64,000 nt of DNA from Lates calcarifer (GCF_001640805.2 NC_066851.1:11893550-11957549); one strand, 5' to 3'; counted from the first letter of the stretch, positions 25,861 through 38,992 are shown. Translations and numbers: made by a program. The notes: a model not told the origin generated them from the letters alone.

Positions 25861-26108
25861 AGCCAAGTTTGCCAAGCCCGAGGATGCGGTAGCCGGCCCC
25901 CACGCAGCATCGTTCCTCCTCCGCGGCGGTTGGTGTTTGCGTTTTTTCCACGGCTGGTCAGACGATTGGTGCGGTAACTTTGGGATTGCCTTTATTTTTT
26001 GGGGTGTCTTGGATTGCCTTGGCGCACGGAAAGAAGAAGCGGAGGACTCGACGCGGAGGAGAGAGAGGAGAGAAAGGAGGGGGAGAGGGAAACACAGGAG
26101 AAGCCTCC

Positions 26109-28038
26109 ATGTTTCAGCTGCCCATCTTGAATTTCAGCCCCCAGCAGGTCGCCGGGGTCTGCGAGACTCTGGAGGAGAGCGGGGACGTCGAGCGTCTCGG
26201 CCGCTTCCTCTGGTCGCTGCCCGTAGCACCGGCGGCCTGCGAGGTCCTCAACAAGAACGAGTCGGTGCTGAGGGCCCGGGCCGTCGTAGCCTTCCACACC
26301 GGCAATTTCCGTGAACTCTACCACATCCTGGAGAACCACAAGTTCACCAAAGAGTCGCACACGAAGCTGCAGGCGCTGTGGCTCGAAGCACACTACCAGG
26401 AGGCTGAGAAGCTGCGGGGACGCCCGCTGGGGCCGGTGGACAAATACAGGGTGCGGAAGAAGTTCCCCTTACCCAGAACCATCTGGGATGGAGAGCAGAA
26501 AACCCACTGCTTCAAAGAGAGAACCCGGCACTTGTTAAGAGAATGGTATTTGCAGGATCCCTACCCGAATCCCAGTAAAAAGAGGGAGCTTGCACAGGCT
26601 ACTGGACTTACACCCACACAAGTAGGAAACTGGTTCAAAAATCGCAGACAAAGAGACAGAGCAGCGGCTGCGAAGAACAGGTGAGCTACATTCATCTTTT
26701 GGATGGTTTCTGATCACGATAGCTGCAACAGGAAACACATTATGTGATCGTAGTAGACAGGATAAAACACAATTCACCCTGACTCGACCTATGCATCATG
26801 TGATTAAATACACATTCAGTTTAATATAGCAAAACAGGCCGTAACCCACGCTGCATGGAGCTATTCAGTTCTGACATTTCACTGGATATTAGATTCACAA
26901 TCATCCCGTAATCCCTCAATCAGGGGCCGTTTTTGTTTTGTAACAAGTGCTGCTCACGGTCTCCAGTGAAATCGTATTTTAAGAGAGCTGGAATACAGAA
27001 AATGACCAGCCAGCACTAATGAGGATAAATAAATTATTGGGAGAACAACGCTCTGGATAAATGCTTTTACTTGAAATTGTTGTGAAGAAGATTAAACACA
27101 ATACTGGTGAACACCATCCAGGCTAACACGGACATTTGAGCTATGTTAATATGTTATTTTATGGGCGTTTGATTGTTATCACACACCAGTGGGTCAGTGG
27201 CTCTGTAATAATATTAAATCTATTTTTAAAGATAATGCGATAATTGCCAATTACCATCGTAGCCACTCTGTTGAAAGGCCTATTGCAGTGTGGGTCGAGG
27301 TCACACTTGTATTGGTCATGTTTAATGTAGCTAAAATAGGCTATAATTACAGTGAATAGTAATGCTGCACATTGAAATCTTCGTTTAACAAAGCAGCTTT
27401 TGAAATCTACTGGTATATTATGTTGTAAATAATCTATGATCTTGCTGTGTTACTTGTATAATATCTAAAATATACTAAAACGATGTTATTTGTTTTAACA
27501 AGGGATATTTTCAACCATGCACACACCCCACAAAAATGACAGTTTTAGTAATTTGATTGTGTATTGTGTTTTTTATGTAAGAGGAAATGGAAAAAAAAGC
27601 TAATGGTTGAAATAGTCCCTTTTGTTTCCCTCTTATTTCAGGAATTTTTTAGACATTCAGTATTTTTTGAAAACAGCAGAAAATACATCTGCACCGTAAA
27701 ATGACCCTCAGTTCAAGAACGTCCAAAGAAAAAGCTGTTGTGCAACTAGATTTTATTTATTTATTTGAAATAGTTGTCAGGGGTAAGCGATTATATTTTT
27801 GACCATACTGAAAAGACTAAACGCCTTGCACAGTAGCCATTTTCACGCCATGTTGTCCTGTCTCTCTTCCAGGCTCCAGCAGCAGGTCCTGTCCGGCGGC
27901 TCGGTTCGCTCCCTGGCGGACGAGGACGGCACCGTGGACCGCCTGGGGAACTCGTCCAGTCCTGAGGCCAGTCTGTCCAGCAAAGCAGCCGCCTCGGCCA
28001 TCTCCATCACCTCCAGCGACAGTGAATGTGACATCTGA
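26109..28038 (+). CDS. six6: Six6 (Optx2) homeobox transcription factor
   Basis: Coding exons are 26109-26680 and 27873-28038, spliced AACAG|GTGAGC to TCTTCCAG|GCTCC, giving 245 aa; human SIX6 is about 246. The protein starts [14 protein letters not shown], the family's usual start, so the ATG at 26109 is chosen although the frame stays open upstream. The SIX domain spans about residues 9-120 and the SIX-type homeodomain about 127-186, with [10 protein letters not shown] in the recognition helix. The tail [14 protein letters not shown] is diagnostic of Six6/Six3-type proteins; the lack of a long N-terminus before the SIX domain separates it from Six3. Six6 is a nuclear, mainly Groucho-dependent repressor in retinal progenitors, hypothalamus and pituitary. 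The 1.2 kb intron falls just after the homeodomain. It is convergent with six1. Teleosts have six6a and six6b; I cannot assign which. Confidence 0.97.
26681..27872 (+). other. six6 intron
   Basis: A single phase-2 intron with GTGAGC donor and a TCTCTCTTCCAG acceptor. It is AT-rich with no exon or repeat that I recognise. The position, a few codons after the homeodomain, is the same as the six1 intron in this window (27376-type arrangement seen at 47376-48215), consistent with shared ancestry of the two genes. Confidence 0.85.
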
Positions 28039-28094
28039 CGGGCAGATCGAGGGTGTTGATGAATTAAAAGGGGGATACGAGTGAAAGACAATCT

Positions 28095-28314
28095 AATAAA
28101 AACAAGTCATAGTGCCTGCGTTGAGTTAAAAACACACACATACACACACACGTACACACACATACAAACTGATATTTGACGGCTGCCAAAACATGAGGGG
28201 ATCTGATCTGACTGTCCGTCCTTATCCTTATAGGCCTATACTTTTGTTTGCGTTTTACCCACGTGTGGATAACTGAACTTAATAAGGACCAAACATATTT
28301 CACGGACTAATAAA
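28095..28314 (+). terminator. six6: six6 candidate polyadenylation signals
   Basis: AATAAA hexamers lie at 28095-28100 and 28309-28314, 57 and 271 bases after the stop codon, with a third at 28622-28627. Any could end the six6 transcript; without transcript data the site used is unknown. Confidence 0.45.
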
Positions 28315-28789
28315 CCAACGCCCCGAGACGAAACGTTAAAAAAAGAAAAAAAAAAGGAAAATGGATGAAGGCGCCTAACCTGCTGTTCTCTGTGGGTATT
28401 TCATGTTGAAAAAGAACTGTGATATTTTTACTTTACTTTCAAAGTTTTATAAATAATGTTTATTTGCCTATTTAAAACGATCTGCTCTGTCTCTTCGAAT
28501 TTCATATTCATTTGCTTGGTGTTTTTAATACTTACCTTGTACACAGGTGAACCTGTTGAGCATGCGCGCTTTAGTGAAAATGTGTTTCCGTAAAAGAAAA
28601 AAAAAAAAGTAAAGATAACTTAATAAAATAATTGTTGATCAAAAGAGTATATATTTTTTTCTTTTTTTATTGTCATGTTGGGAAAAAAAGACAAAACGTG
28701 ATGAATAAAATTGGAAAATATTAATATTGTTATATAAAATCTCTTGGCTGAGAAAACTTTTCGTGATTTTAACACCACGGCGCTGCTCT

Positions 28790-29070
28790 TCTCTCTCACA
28801 CGTTTCAGAGCGAGGCCTAATTGGCCAACATGCTCGGCGTCCTGTAACACAGGGATGACAGCGAGAGGTCACGGAGAGGCCGGCTCACTAACCCGGATGA
28901 TCTGCGAGAAGAGATCATACAGATCAAAACACGGCAGATTGTGGAAATGAGCTTTAGACAATGTGGAAACAGGCTTCTTGTATCGTGCAAGTGTCCATTT
29001 TCCCATGACAGCCATGGCTGTGATTCAGTCATCAGGCCGTGCATGGTGCAAATGCATCACTCAAATTAAC
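28790..29070. promoter_or_regulatory. Candidate six6 downstream enhancer
   Basis: About 280 bp of dense, non-repetitive sequence 0.8 kb past the six6 stop. It contains the palindrome-like GGCCTAATTGGCC near 28815, a GATCAAA TCF/LEF-type core near 28923, a 14-bp perfect palindrome ACAGCCATGGCTGT (29008-29021) and a GTGCAAATGCATCA octamer-like motif near 29047. It is flanked by AT-rich DNA and by homopolymers. The call as an enhancer is inference from texture, motif density and position. Confidence 0.35.
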
Positions 29071-29807
29071 ATTAAAATGACTGCAGACTCTCTTATGACC
29101 GACTTATCACGGCTATATCGACATAATATTTAGTTTTATTCTGCATTTGAATTCGTTTACAGTCGATGCACCCGTATAACATTATCTTATAATTCCAGAT
29201 AATCTCTGTTTGGAAAAAGTACTCTTTTCGTTTGATAGATTTTTGTTTAATTTTAATTGACAACTTGGAGGCTCATGCATGACTGCTTCAGCAACATTTT
29301 CACACTATCCTGGATGAAAATTAACTCTCTTTTCGCTCCGTATTTTTCTTATAGTGGTGTAAAGCTGCTGTGATATTCACTGTGATAGGCATTTTTTAAA
29401 ATGAATATTCTTATTTTTTTGCTCCCTGCAGCATGCGATCCAAAATATATATTAACAATATCCTTTTCCAGACTGAAAGCATATTTACCTGCACAGAGTA
29501 TTTCTGCTGGACTATAAATAGACTTTAAATCAGAGCAAATTGCCCACTGTTGAGTCTTTATGTGATGAGAAGCAGGATAAGAGCACAGTGAGCAAAACAG
29601 ACTAAACCCTAAGTTACAGGAAGTTAAAGTTGAGCTTGCTTTCCGGCTGACGGGACAGACACCTGGTTTCCTCCAATTTGCGATTAATTAAGCTACAGTA
29701 ACTTTTTAAACAGACAAAAGTCTTTCAGTTTGAACAACACAGAAGCTAAGTCTGTATAGAAAGAGAGAGAGAGGAAACAAGTGAAGGGAGATAAATGGGG
29801 TTGGAGC

Positions 29808-29834
<27 letters not shown>
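29808..29834. repeat. T homopolymer, 27 bases
   Basis: Uninterrupted T run. No retroelement body recognised next to it. Confidence 0.9.
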
Positions 29835-29840
<6 letters not shown>

Positions 29841-30118
29841 GCTGCCTCTCTTTCAAACCACGGGGACAAAATGGCTGAATATTTCCGTTTCTATTGAAAG
29901 TTAGGACGACCGGGGGACGAGATGAAAAAGTCTTTCTCGCAGTCAATAAGGTTGTCAAACTGGTCAGCGGTAATCAGTGCTAATGATGGGTCTCCGGTCC
30001 CTGCTCGGACAAAAGGGGCCCTGCCGCTGTTTTGTGAAGGGAAGCGACCGCGGGTCCCTCTCCAAAGAAAAGACTCCTGTGAGGGTAGTCTGGGGCACGG
30101 AAATCACAACTTCTCTGG

Positions 30119-30161
<43 letters not shown>

Positions 30162-30192
30162 CGTGCGTGGTGTGTGTGTGTGTGTGTGTGTG
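30119..30192. repeat. (GT)n microsatellite with GTGC interruptions
   Basis: About 74 bp of GT repeat with a central GTGCGTGCGTGCGTGG interruption, continuing into GCGGGC-rich sequence up to about 30220. Alternating purine-pyrimidine of this length can adopt Z-DNA. Confidence 0.9.
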
Positions 30193-30832
30193 CGGGTGTA
30201 TGCGGGCGTGCGCACGCGCTCCAGTGTGAGCTCATGGCTTGGCCTATTAAAAAGGATTTAATTACCAGTTGATTGTTTTCTGACTTGTAGTGGCCAGCTC
30301 ATAGGCACCGCACATTGATTGTGCTTCAGTAATTTCATACATTATTTCTTATAGTTTGTTAGCTGCTATTTAAAAAGCCTCATCTGTTTATTTTTTTTCT
30401 TACCTCATCTTGGCATAGTAGAGAAAATAATTCGTCTTGTGGTTGTCTGAGTGTGCTGGACTTCTCCAGGTATTTCAGCTTCAGAATAGGCTATTCTGAT
30501 AAGTTAAGATTTGTTAGATAAGTGCTGTTAGCTGAGGCTCTTTCTGTTTTGCTTGTGAGCAGTTGAAGGTCAGGCTGTAGCCTTGACTGTATATCTTTAT
30601 TGTCAGTGAATCTGTCACCGTGGTTCAGTGTGCAGTCACTCTGAGACACAGTACCATTGGTCCGTATAAATGACTGCACATATACATGACACCTGTCTGT
30701 CTGTCTGCGGAACTGCTGCATTGGTCTTCATCTGTTTGAAGTTACACTGTATCATAAGCTGCGTAGCTAGTTTTGATGAAGCCACAAACTGGTCAAAACT
30801 TTATCATTTAAACTAGAATGCTGTAAGTACAC

Positions 30833-30864
<32 letters not shown>
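30833..30864. repeat. (AAT)n microsatellite
   Basis: About ten AAT units, read directly. Confidence 0.9.
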
Positions 30865-30865
<1 letters not shown>

Positions 30866-32326
30866 GTTATTATATTACTGTATACTGTAGTTTGATAGTC
30901 CTAAAGCCACCATTAGCACAAACCGATGCTTGTTGATGATAATAATAACAATGTCTATTTCATTGCATGAGAAACTGATTAGACGTAACTGCAAAAATCA
31001 TTTGAAAGGTACACGGACAACCATTAAAACAAATGTACATGTAGATGGCTGTAACATACAGAATAAATGTGTAGAGGACCTTGAACTGCTATATCTGATG
31101 CTGTTAAAGTGTTTATATTCTCCCAGCAGTCCCAGGAAGTCCTTAGAAAGCATTTTTCCCTCCGTTTCTTAGACTCTAAAATCTCTAACTAGAGCAATAT
31201 AAAAAATTTAGCTGTAAGGTGACAGACATACTATAACCTGTTATCTGTAATATCCCACAGGGAGGAAGCAGAAGGAAGGTCACAGATACTCTTGGCTACA
31301 TGCTGTAGAAACGCTCCACCTGTCTCCTCTCTTGAGCTGTTACACCAAACTGTGATGAAGGTGAACACTTTGCACACGTTGTGTCTTCATTCACATTAAC
31401 AGACACAGGAAACGAACCTCATCACGTGCTGAAAATGATTATTATTGTTATTATTATTAGTAGTAGTAGTAGTGGTAGTGGTAGTAGTAGAATAAATACC
31501 TGTGTTCAGGTTTTTCTCCAGTGTCACAGTGCCATTGTGATCTTAAGAAACTTTGAAGTGTCCATTCTTTAAGTTTCATCTGTTTGCTAAAATCCACCAC
31601 CATTACTTTTTGTTGTCAAAAAACAGATTGCTAAATGTCTAGTATTTACCCCAGCTCTGTGCTCTCTCGTTCGTCCCTCTGCTTTTTCCGTCATAAGAAT
31701 TTAATTATTTGCAATCACGACAGTCATTTCATTCAAATGGATGTAACAGTTGTTGAAGGACACAGTCACGAGGGGCACCTGTACAAAGGGTCTTTTACCT
31801 GTACAACCTGCCACACTGAACAGCTGCTCTCTGTATCTGAGGAAGTCTCATATCAAATGTGGCACAGTAATAGATTCGCTCTCTCAGTCTGTCATATGCC
31901 GAAAAACATCTATAGAAGAATGGTTTTGAAATAGATGAACAGAATCACAATGTGAGCGCCTTCAGGTGCCTCGGAGCACTGAACCAGACACAGAGCATCT
32001 GTTGGTGGCTCAGTGTTTGTCTTCTTTGGCGTAGGTACAGTGATATAATAACAGAGAACTGAAATCATACAGATTCTTTGCCTAAGAAACCAGTCAAATA
32101 CACACGTTAAACAGTGGTTTGATGTGGGTACAGTCGCCCGGTATTTAACTGCTGCACTGTCCAGCATCAGAAACGTCGCTTTTGAGCGTAATCTGAGGGC
32201 TTTAAAAATCGTTCAACGGATGTACAGTAACATTAATATTATTAATCTAGGAGAGGAAGGTCGTCATCCAGAGAGACGTATTATTTTATTTTTTGTTTGT
32301 TTTGGTTTGTTTCTGTGATGCTCCTC

Positions 32327-33003
32327 CAGTGGTGGGGTTTACATTTACTCAAGTAGAATTTTCAGGTAGACTTGTACTTATTTCATTTTATGATATTTAT
32401 ACGTCTACTCCACTACATACACGCAGCAGCCTCTACTAGTTACATTGCAGATTCTAATTATTAATACAAAATGCTCCCAATGTACATTTTATTCGGTTCA
32501 TCTGTTCAATCTAACTCAGTACAGTACAACTGTTCTGCCAGAAAGTCTTGACTTTTACGATGCCAGTAATGTTCAGTTTTTGTCGACACTGTCATAGAGG
32601 TTTTCATTCGTTAAATAAATCATTCATTTAATTTCAGTGAATAATGTTTTAGTACTGAGGTCATAGTCAGTGGTGGTGTTGTACTGGACGACATTATATT
32701 CAGAGCGTCAGTAGTAAACATATAATTGAAATTTACACACTGAACATCACGAGCGTCGTAAAGATACTGTATGTGACCACTATGTATGCCATAGTATTGG
32801 ATTAGATCGTACAGGTGTACCTAATTAATTGGCCACTGAGTGTCTAATCAATTAATAAATCCCGATTCATTATTATATATTATTCCAAGTAATATCCTTC
32901 AGTATGCTATAATATATATTATTCTGAAAGAGGCCACTGCATCATGAGTTCTTTTATTTTTTGGTAAGATACGTTTATTTTCTAATAATAATAATAATAA
33001 TAA
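32327..33003. mobile_element. Old copy of a dispersed teleost DNA-transposon-derived repeat
   Basis: It starts CAGTGGTGG and carries phrases I recognise from a very common teleost repeat: ACATTTACTCAAGTA, TCTACTCCACTACAT, AGTTACATTGCAGATTC, and toward the right end GGCCACTGCATCATGAGT followed by a TTTTA...TTTTTGG phrase. The family normally ends CCACCACTG, complementary to the start, as expected for short terminal inverted repeats; here the right end has decayed into a (TAA)n tract, so the end coordinate is approximate. No coding capacity. Assignment to a non-autonomous DNA transposon is from memory of the family; superfamily is not asserted. Confidence 0.6.
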
Positions 33004-33129
33004 TTGTATGATCCATTAGTATTAGACATAAAGTGACGATGTTAGATGTCAGTCGGGCTGGTCTGCAGCTGAGGATCTGACACACTGATACCGTCACTGT
33101 CACATTTCCCTTCTCAACACATTTTCCCC

Positions 33130-33420
33130 TCCTGAAGTGGTCGAGGTCACTCAGCAGGGGAAACTTGTCCTTTTCAGCAGGCCTTTTGTCCTCCGCCCTC
33201 TTCGTTTTTCAGCCAAAGCACTCTCCACCATGTTTTTTTTTTTTTTTAACTCCCATTGCTTGTTGTTTACAAGGTTAAACCAGAACTCACTGGGTGATCT
33301 TTTGATAACTCCTCCATCACAATAGTTTGTCCCGAGGGCCACAGAAATCAACAGCGGGCGTTTTTCTGTCTGTTCAACGTGCAAAGGACATGAATTTATA
33401 TCGCAAGCATTCACTTAAAA
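33130..33420. promoter_or_regulatory. Candidate conserved noncoding element
   Basis: Balanced-composition patch with TTGTTTACAAGG (forkhead-like, near 33263), TCACTGGGTGATCTTTTGAT (near 33285), and pyrimidine-rich flanks. It includes a T run at about 33233-33248. No splice-flanked open frame. Regulatory role inferred from texture only. Confidence 0.2.
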
Positions 33421-34643
33421 CAGCTCAGTGTTTCCCGACCTTGGAAATTTTGTCACATGTTATTGTTACCCGGCCGATGTTGATGTTCGCCCCCATCAGA
33501 GAGGGATTCTGCTCAGGGAATGAGAACAGTCTCATACAGAGCACTGTATACATCTGCTTCCTGCTCTCAGTGGTTCACATGCTGCATCGCCATCATGATG
33601 AACTGATAATGGAAACTGCATGACAGTGACGCCCCCTGGTGGCTGTGATATCTTCCCTGGATCTTTCATCAGGGAACCAATAAGTTTATGAAGCACTTCT
33701 GTATCTTTCCTTACAATTTCAACCCAGAGCAAGATGAAGTTAGATATTAGCTTCTGTTGGATGAAATAACATTTAAACCAAACACACCAAACAATAATGC
33801 AGGGCACTGATATGTTTTTTTTTTGACAGATTCACGGATTTTAAGCTTTGTATCAAAAAATAGTTAACAATAATAATTTCAAGATTAGATTTTATAAATA
33901 TTGAGGCATTGAATGTAAATTCCTCTACCCACCTAAAGACTGTTTAAAAACTGTAAACTGTACATTTTTCCTCTTTCTATTTATTTAACTGCCTAGTCAT
34001 ATTTTCAGTAAATTACATCTCCCTACATCATGGTTTAGATGCTGTTTTAAGCTATCATTAACACATCTCTGTCAGAGAAATAGGCCTACTAGATCACCTC
34101 ATTTCATTTTGAATTAACTCTCATTAACTGTCAACATTTTAATACACAAAGAATAAGCAACTTCAAACGAACACTGCGTGAAATTTGTGGAAAAAAAAAC
34201 AAAACAAAAAACAAACTGCAGCTGAAAATCCACAGATTCCTAGAAAGAGAGAGACACTGCGGAACATGAACAGGTTTCTCAGTTTTAGCAACAGTACTAA
34301 TTCAAGATAGATTTCAAGGTGGAGACGAACACAATGCACGAGATTTTCTGCACCATGGATAGACCCAACTCTGCACCTGCACAAATCTGATTTATTAGTA
34401 ATCTGCTCTATAATTTATCAGATCTAAATGATGATGAGTAAAACCTCCTTTGACTTTAAGCCAATACACCCCGTGTACAATTAAATTTTGCTTCATTGTG
34501 TGTATCTTCTCTGCAGAGGGAATCCCTATTAACAAATTTGGCTATTTTCACATTCGTTTCTCGTTTGATTGATGAAGTTCTCGTAATAATCCTTAAAACG
34601 TTTCGGATGGTGAAGAAGAAAAAATATACATAGCACACTGTCG

Positions 34644-34673
34644 TACACTATGTAGCCAAAGGCATGTGGACAC
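34644..34673. mobile_element. Fragment resembling a terminal repeat of a fish DNA transposon
   Basis: The phrase TACACTATGTAGCCAAAGGC followed by ATGTGGACAC closely follows a terminal sequence I recall from an abundant fish DNA transposon family (TACACTAT.TGGCCAAAAG then TATGTGGACAC). Neither the other terminus nor transposase remains recognisable within the following kilobase, so this is at most a decayed end. Confidence 0.3.
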
Positions 34674-35039
34674 GCAGATATTCCATCCATGTAATTGAAT
34701 GTCATGTCATTTTAGCAGCATATTTACTGCTTTACCTGAACATTGTCATGATTATTCTCAAACTGTTGCAGAGGTGAGTTGACTAAAGCTTCGTTTGATG
34801 CTGCAGCATCTTAAATTAAATCTGCCTCTGTTATTGTCAGTGATTCTCTACAAGCAATTCAACAGGCCATACAACAGCCTCATAACTGCTCCAACTTCCA
34901 CCTCCCTTTAGATCCACTCATTGATCACACTGAATCACCACACACTCGTGCTGATGTTTAACAGGTTATAACTGCAGGAGAACTGACCAACTTTGTCTTA
35001 CAACAGACATTGATTGATCCTGTTTAGTTGTGTTCAAGC

Positions 35040-35265
35040 TCCGAGTCGCGTTTCGTAGCTAAACTTCAGGCAGGCGGATCAATCGATCAATCGATACATC
35101 GCTTCAACCTTGGCCTGCTCCGCTCACAAATCCGCTGTTTGTTAGCAGACACAATGCAGACAATGTGATGCAATTATGTTGCCTGTGTGAGCGAAGCGAA
35201 GTCAGTCAATGTTCATATCGCCAGGCTGCTGTGAGCTGTAAGTGGCCTGTGTTTTGACAGGCGCT
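35040..35265. promoter_or_regulatory. Candidate six6/six1 intergenic enhancer
   Basis: A 225-bp block of even composition with a short ATCAATCG tandem (35080-35096), a GTGATGCAATTATGTTGC stretch near 35166, and TGTTTTGACAGGCGCTGG near 35252, where TGACAG matches a TALE (Meis/Pknox) core. It sits in AT-rich surroundings roughly midway between six6 and six1. The enhancer call is inferred. Confidence 0.3.
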
Positions 35266-38200
35266 GGTAACAAATATGTGATGAAAACATGATCAGAAAA
35301 CACGCTCTCTGTCCAGACCCATTGCTGAGTGGGAGTATCGACTTGTGCAGAGGAGGAGGGGTGGAGCTGGCTGATGGAGGTCAGATGGACCTGCAGCCAA
35401 GTCAGAGACTCTGGATCTCACAGACTCTAGTGAGTCTTAAAGCAGGAGAAAGTAAATATTTTACTTTTTTACCACATCCTCTATAGCAAAAAGACAACAT
35501 TTAAAGTTTCACTGTTTTTTACTGAGTAAGTTAGCAGTGAAGATTGTTCAGTTATTATTGTTTTTGATGATTTGTTATTGTATTGTCTTACCTATACTCT
35601 CTAATTATCAAAATGCTTATTTAAGTTTTAATCATTGTTGTATATAGCTATTTTGTTATTGTAGTTGATCCAGATGCAGGAGCAGAAAAATCGGTTTGGG
35701 GGCCATGGGGCAAAAGTGAACTCTGTGGCCCCCGACCTCATCTGTCCTCAAGTTAGGATGACACATGGTTTATTTAGTTAATATGTAAACATATTAATTG
35801 AAATATGTCATAGGCCTTCTCACTGAAGATATTTTGACATATTTGTCACAGAGGGAAAACAACAGGTGTAAATAATAAAATGAATGAATCACTGTCTTGG
35901 CTGTTTGGCTACACTTGAACAGAACAGGGCCATCACTCCAGCCATGTCATTTCTCCACTTACTAGCACCTAACCCTAACCAGAATGGCATTGCATGACAT
36001 GCAGGACTAAAGGGCGGTAAATGACATCCCACACACAATGTCCTGAAAGTGGCATGTTGTTTGTAGGCAATCCCATGAGACCACATAGATCATTGATGTT
36101 AACACCTGTGCTTTTCCTGCAATGACAATTCAAAATGTTCTGAAAAGAAAAGCCTGTTATGAGTCTACATAGCAGCATATACAGTATGTCCAGATTTCGA
36201 CACATGACTAGCTTCGAGATTACGTTGCTATAAACTGTAGCATCTTAAAGCCCGTACCAGTTCAGTTTATATAATGCTATAGTAGCACATGTTGTCAAAC
36301 ACATTTTCAAGTAATCAAATTACCACAAACTAATTGCCACAGTGGGAACCTCAGTTCTTTGGGGTCCCTTAACCGGCCCCAGGGCAGTTTCCTACTTTGC
36401 CTGATTGGTCATCATCCCTCGACCAAATGTAATTAAATGTAGTCTACACGTTGTAAGATTCAGCTGTTTTGTATTAATTTTCTCAGATGAGTAAAAATGC
36501 ATCTGAAATATACTCATCTAAGTGAGTAAAACTATAAATTCTCACTAAAAAGAATACTTCAGTAAAATACTGTTAGCCTACCAAAACATTACCACTTAGT
36601 ACTGGGTGGTCATGGAAATCACTGAATTCTGCAGTACTGGAAATTACAAACTAAGCATGTCAAGAAAACAGTTCTGTGAATTTCTCTAGTCAGTGAGCGA
36701 TGTACAGTGTTTGGCCACTAGATGGAGACAGTGACTGAAGAAAGACACTCACTAAATAAGCCTTTACCTGTTTTATCCTGATTTGACTGGAAATCTGTCT
36801 TTTAATTTATTCAGTGTCTCTTTCCGTAACGTTTACTGAACTAAAAATCTGTGGCTACTTGTGGAAATCCTTGATCGTTAATAATGATTTACACCAAAAA
36901 TGGATGTCAAAACACAACAGTACAGCAGCTTTTCAAACTGAAAACACTTTCTCTTCTTCCTTTTAAAAGGTCCTTTCTCTGTCTTATATTTGGCTGTAGG
37001 GACTGTGTGTTTACTCTACTTGAAAAAATCCTAGTGAAATTCAGTACGTCTATTACAAAAACATAAAAAAATGGACAGACTTTTCAAATGCTGTGAAAAT
37101 CTTTTAAAATTTGTATCTGTCCGTGTGCACCTCTCTCACACATATAAGCTTTGCAACTCAGATTTTTGATGAAAATGATAGTTCACTACATGAAAATAAT
37201 TCACATAAATATCAAAAGGCAAGTTCATTAGTTATTATTATTATTATTGTATATTATTGTTATTATTATTTAAAGAGAAGGGAGACCACTTACTGTTATT
37301 TGTAGTACTGCCTCTTGGCCACAAGATGGTGCACACGAGTCACAACAGAGAGGAAACAACTCTCCAGCACCACAGCTTCAGGTTTTGAGACCTCTGTCCT
37401 GTTTCAGTGCATTAGTAGATAATAAACCATGTACAATAAAAGGCCTCAGAGAGCATTTAATGACCACTTTTATTAGAATAAAAATAGATGTTTCTCTCAG
37501 AAGTAGTTTCTCTCAGAAGAAGGTTCTTGACTTTAAATGGTGACTTTTCTCAGTCCTCTGTGTAATGAGAGATTGGTTAATCCATAGAAAGAATGGTTAC
37601 AGCTGTTTAAAAAAAGAAATAAAAGGGAAATAAAAGAAAAAGGAGCTGTATAAATAAAGTTTTTGACCAAAACAAACAGCTACACCACCAGCAGGTTCTG
37701 AACCAAGTGTAAATGAGAGTACAGCATTACTGAGTGGATAGTGTGAATGTACATGTGTAAGAAAGTGTTGAAGCAGAGCAAGGGCACCAGTTGGGATTTT
37801 AGGAGTCTATATTTAAACTCTCTGGTCTCCAGTTTCTGCAGCTGTTGCCAAGTTTAAGTTCAGCACCTTGAGCCTTTCTCAGTCATGCTCTTGGGTCATA
37901 GTTATAAACCTGACAAACTTGAAGGCAGAGGGAGTGAAGCAGAGACTCTCGTCCCTCACGTCAGATCAGATCACTTGAAGCTTCAGACAGTCAGAACTGT
38001 CCCTTCTGCTGATCGTCCTGAACCTGAAGCTATAAAACTTCAGACCTAATGTAAAGTGAAATGCATCGACAGCTCATATCTTATCAGCCGCTTCCTTCCT
38101 TCTTTTGCTCCTGCCCCTGAGTTATCGTGAATTTGTTCTTTACTCACCTCTAAGTGTCAGTGGACTAAAATACCTGCCTCATTAGCAGGTCATTCTCATC

Positions 38201-38907
38201 TCACACACTGACACTCCAACTTATCTACATGACTTTATAAACCATCACACTATATCATGATCTTTATTTTCCTCCTCCTAATCACACAAAATAATTACCT
38301 TTTGTTTTGATTTGTAATAACAACTTCTAAAAAGCATAATTTACATTATACTTTTTATACACTTTTCATAAGAGGCTAAGGCTGAAAAGTGAATCATTGC
38401 CAATAAACAGGACAGTATTTTAATTACTGTATGAATCAAGTTCCCTTTTATAGTTTTTATCGTGATGTTTTCAGAATCACAGTATTGTTTTGTACTTAAA
38501 ATGTTTGAATTCTATATGAAAGTCTCACAAGATGTATTTACTGTGATAAAATGACTTTACATAGTGTTTTGAGAATGATTTTCATTCAAGAAGCAACTGA
38601 AAAAGCTAACATTTGAATTTACTATACCACATTGTTTTATCAATTAAAAATAATCAGTTGATTTTTAACATATTTTCTACCTAATGTGTTTGAATGATTG
38701 TTTAAAAATTTCCCTGTGCAAGTTTTACTTTGAAAATTCTTTACAAGATTCATTGTAAAACTCACTAGAAGACTGACAGATAAGAGAAATATTCAATTTC
38801 TTGATACACACGTGTTTCTGAATGTATCCGTTAAATCTTTGGGACAGATTTCAAAGACAAGCTCTGAAAATATGTGACTGACTCGTGTGATTTCTCTTTC
38901 TCTGCAG

Positions 38908-38992
38908 GAACTAGCTAACAGTCTGATTGGAGACAACAGGGCAACAGGATGATTAGAAGGAATCTTCTTTTCTGCCTCTTCTTCTTTGATGG
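38908..38992 (+). CDS. Candidate first coding exon with signal peptide
   Basis: A strong acceptor (TTTCTCTTTCTCTGCAG, to 38907) and a consensus donor (GG|GTAAGT at 38993) bracket 85 bases. An ATG at 38949 opens MIRRNLLFCLFFFDG, a short basic start followed by a hydrophobic run as in a signal peptide, ending in phase 2. The first 41 bases would be 5' untranslated. Such exons are common in fish secreted or immunoglobulin-type receptor genes, but no matching downstream exon was found before six1, and it is odd to find such a gene inside the SIX cluster. It may be chance or a relic. Confidence 0.2.

Noticed and set aside
25980..26108. Upstream in-frame extension of six6
   Set aside because: Open but has no ATG; GA-rich leader. 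The family start MFQLPI is at 26109.
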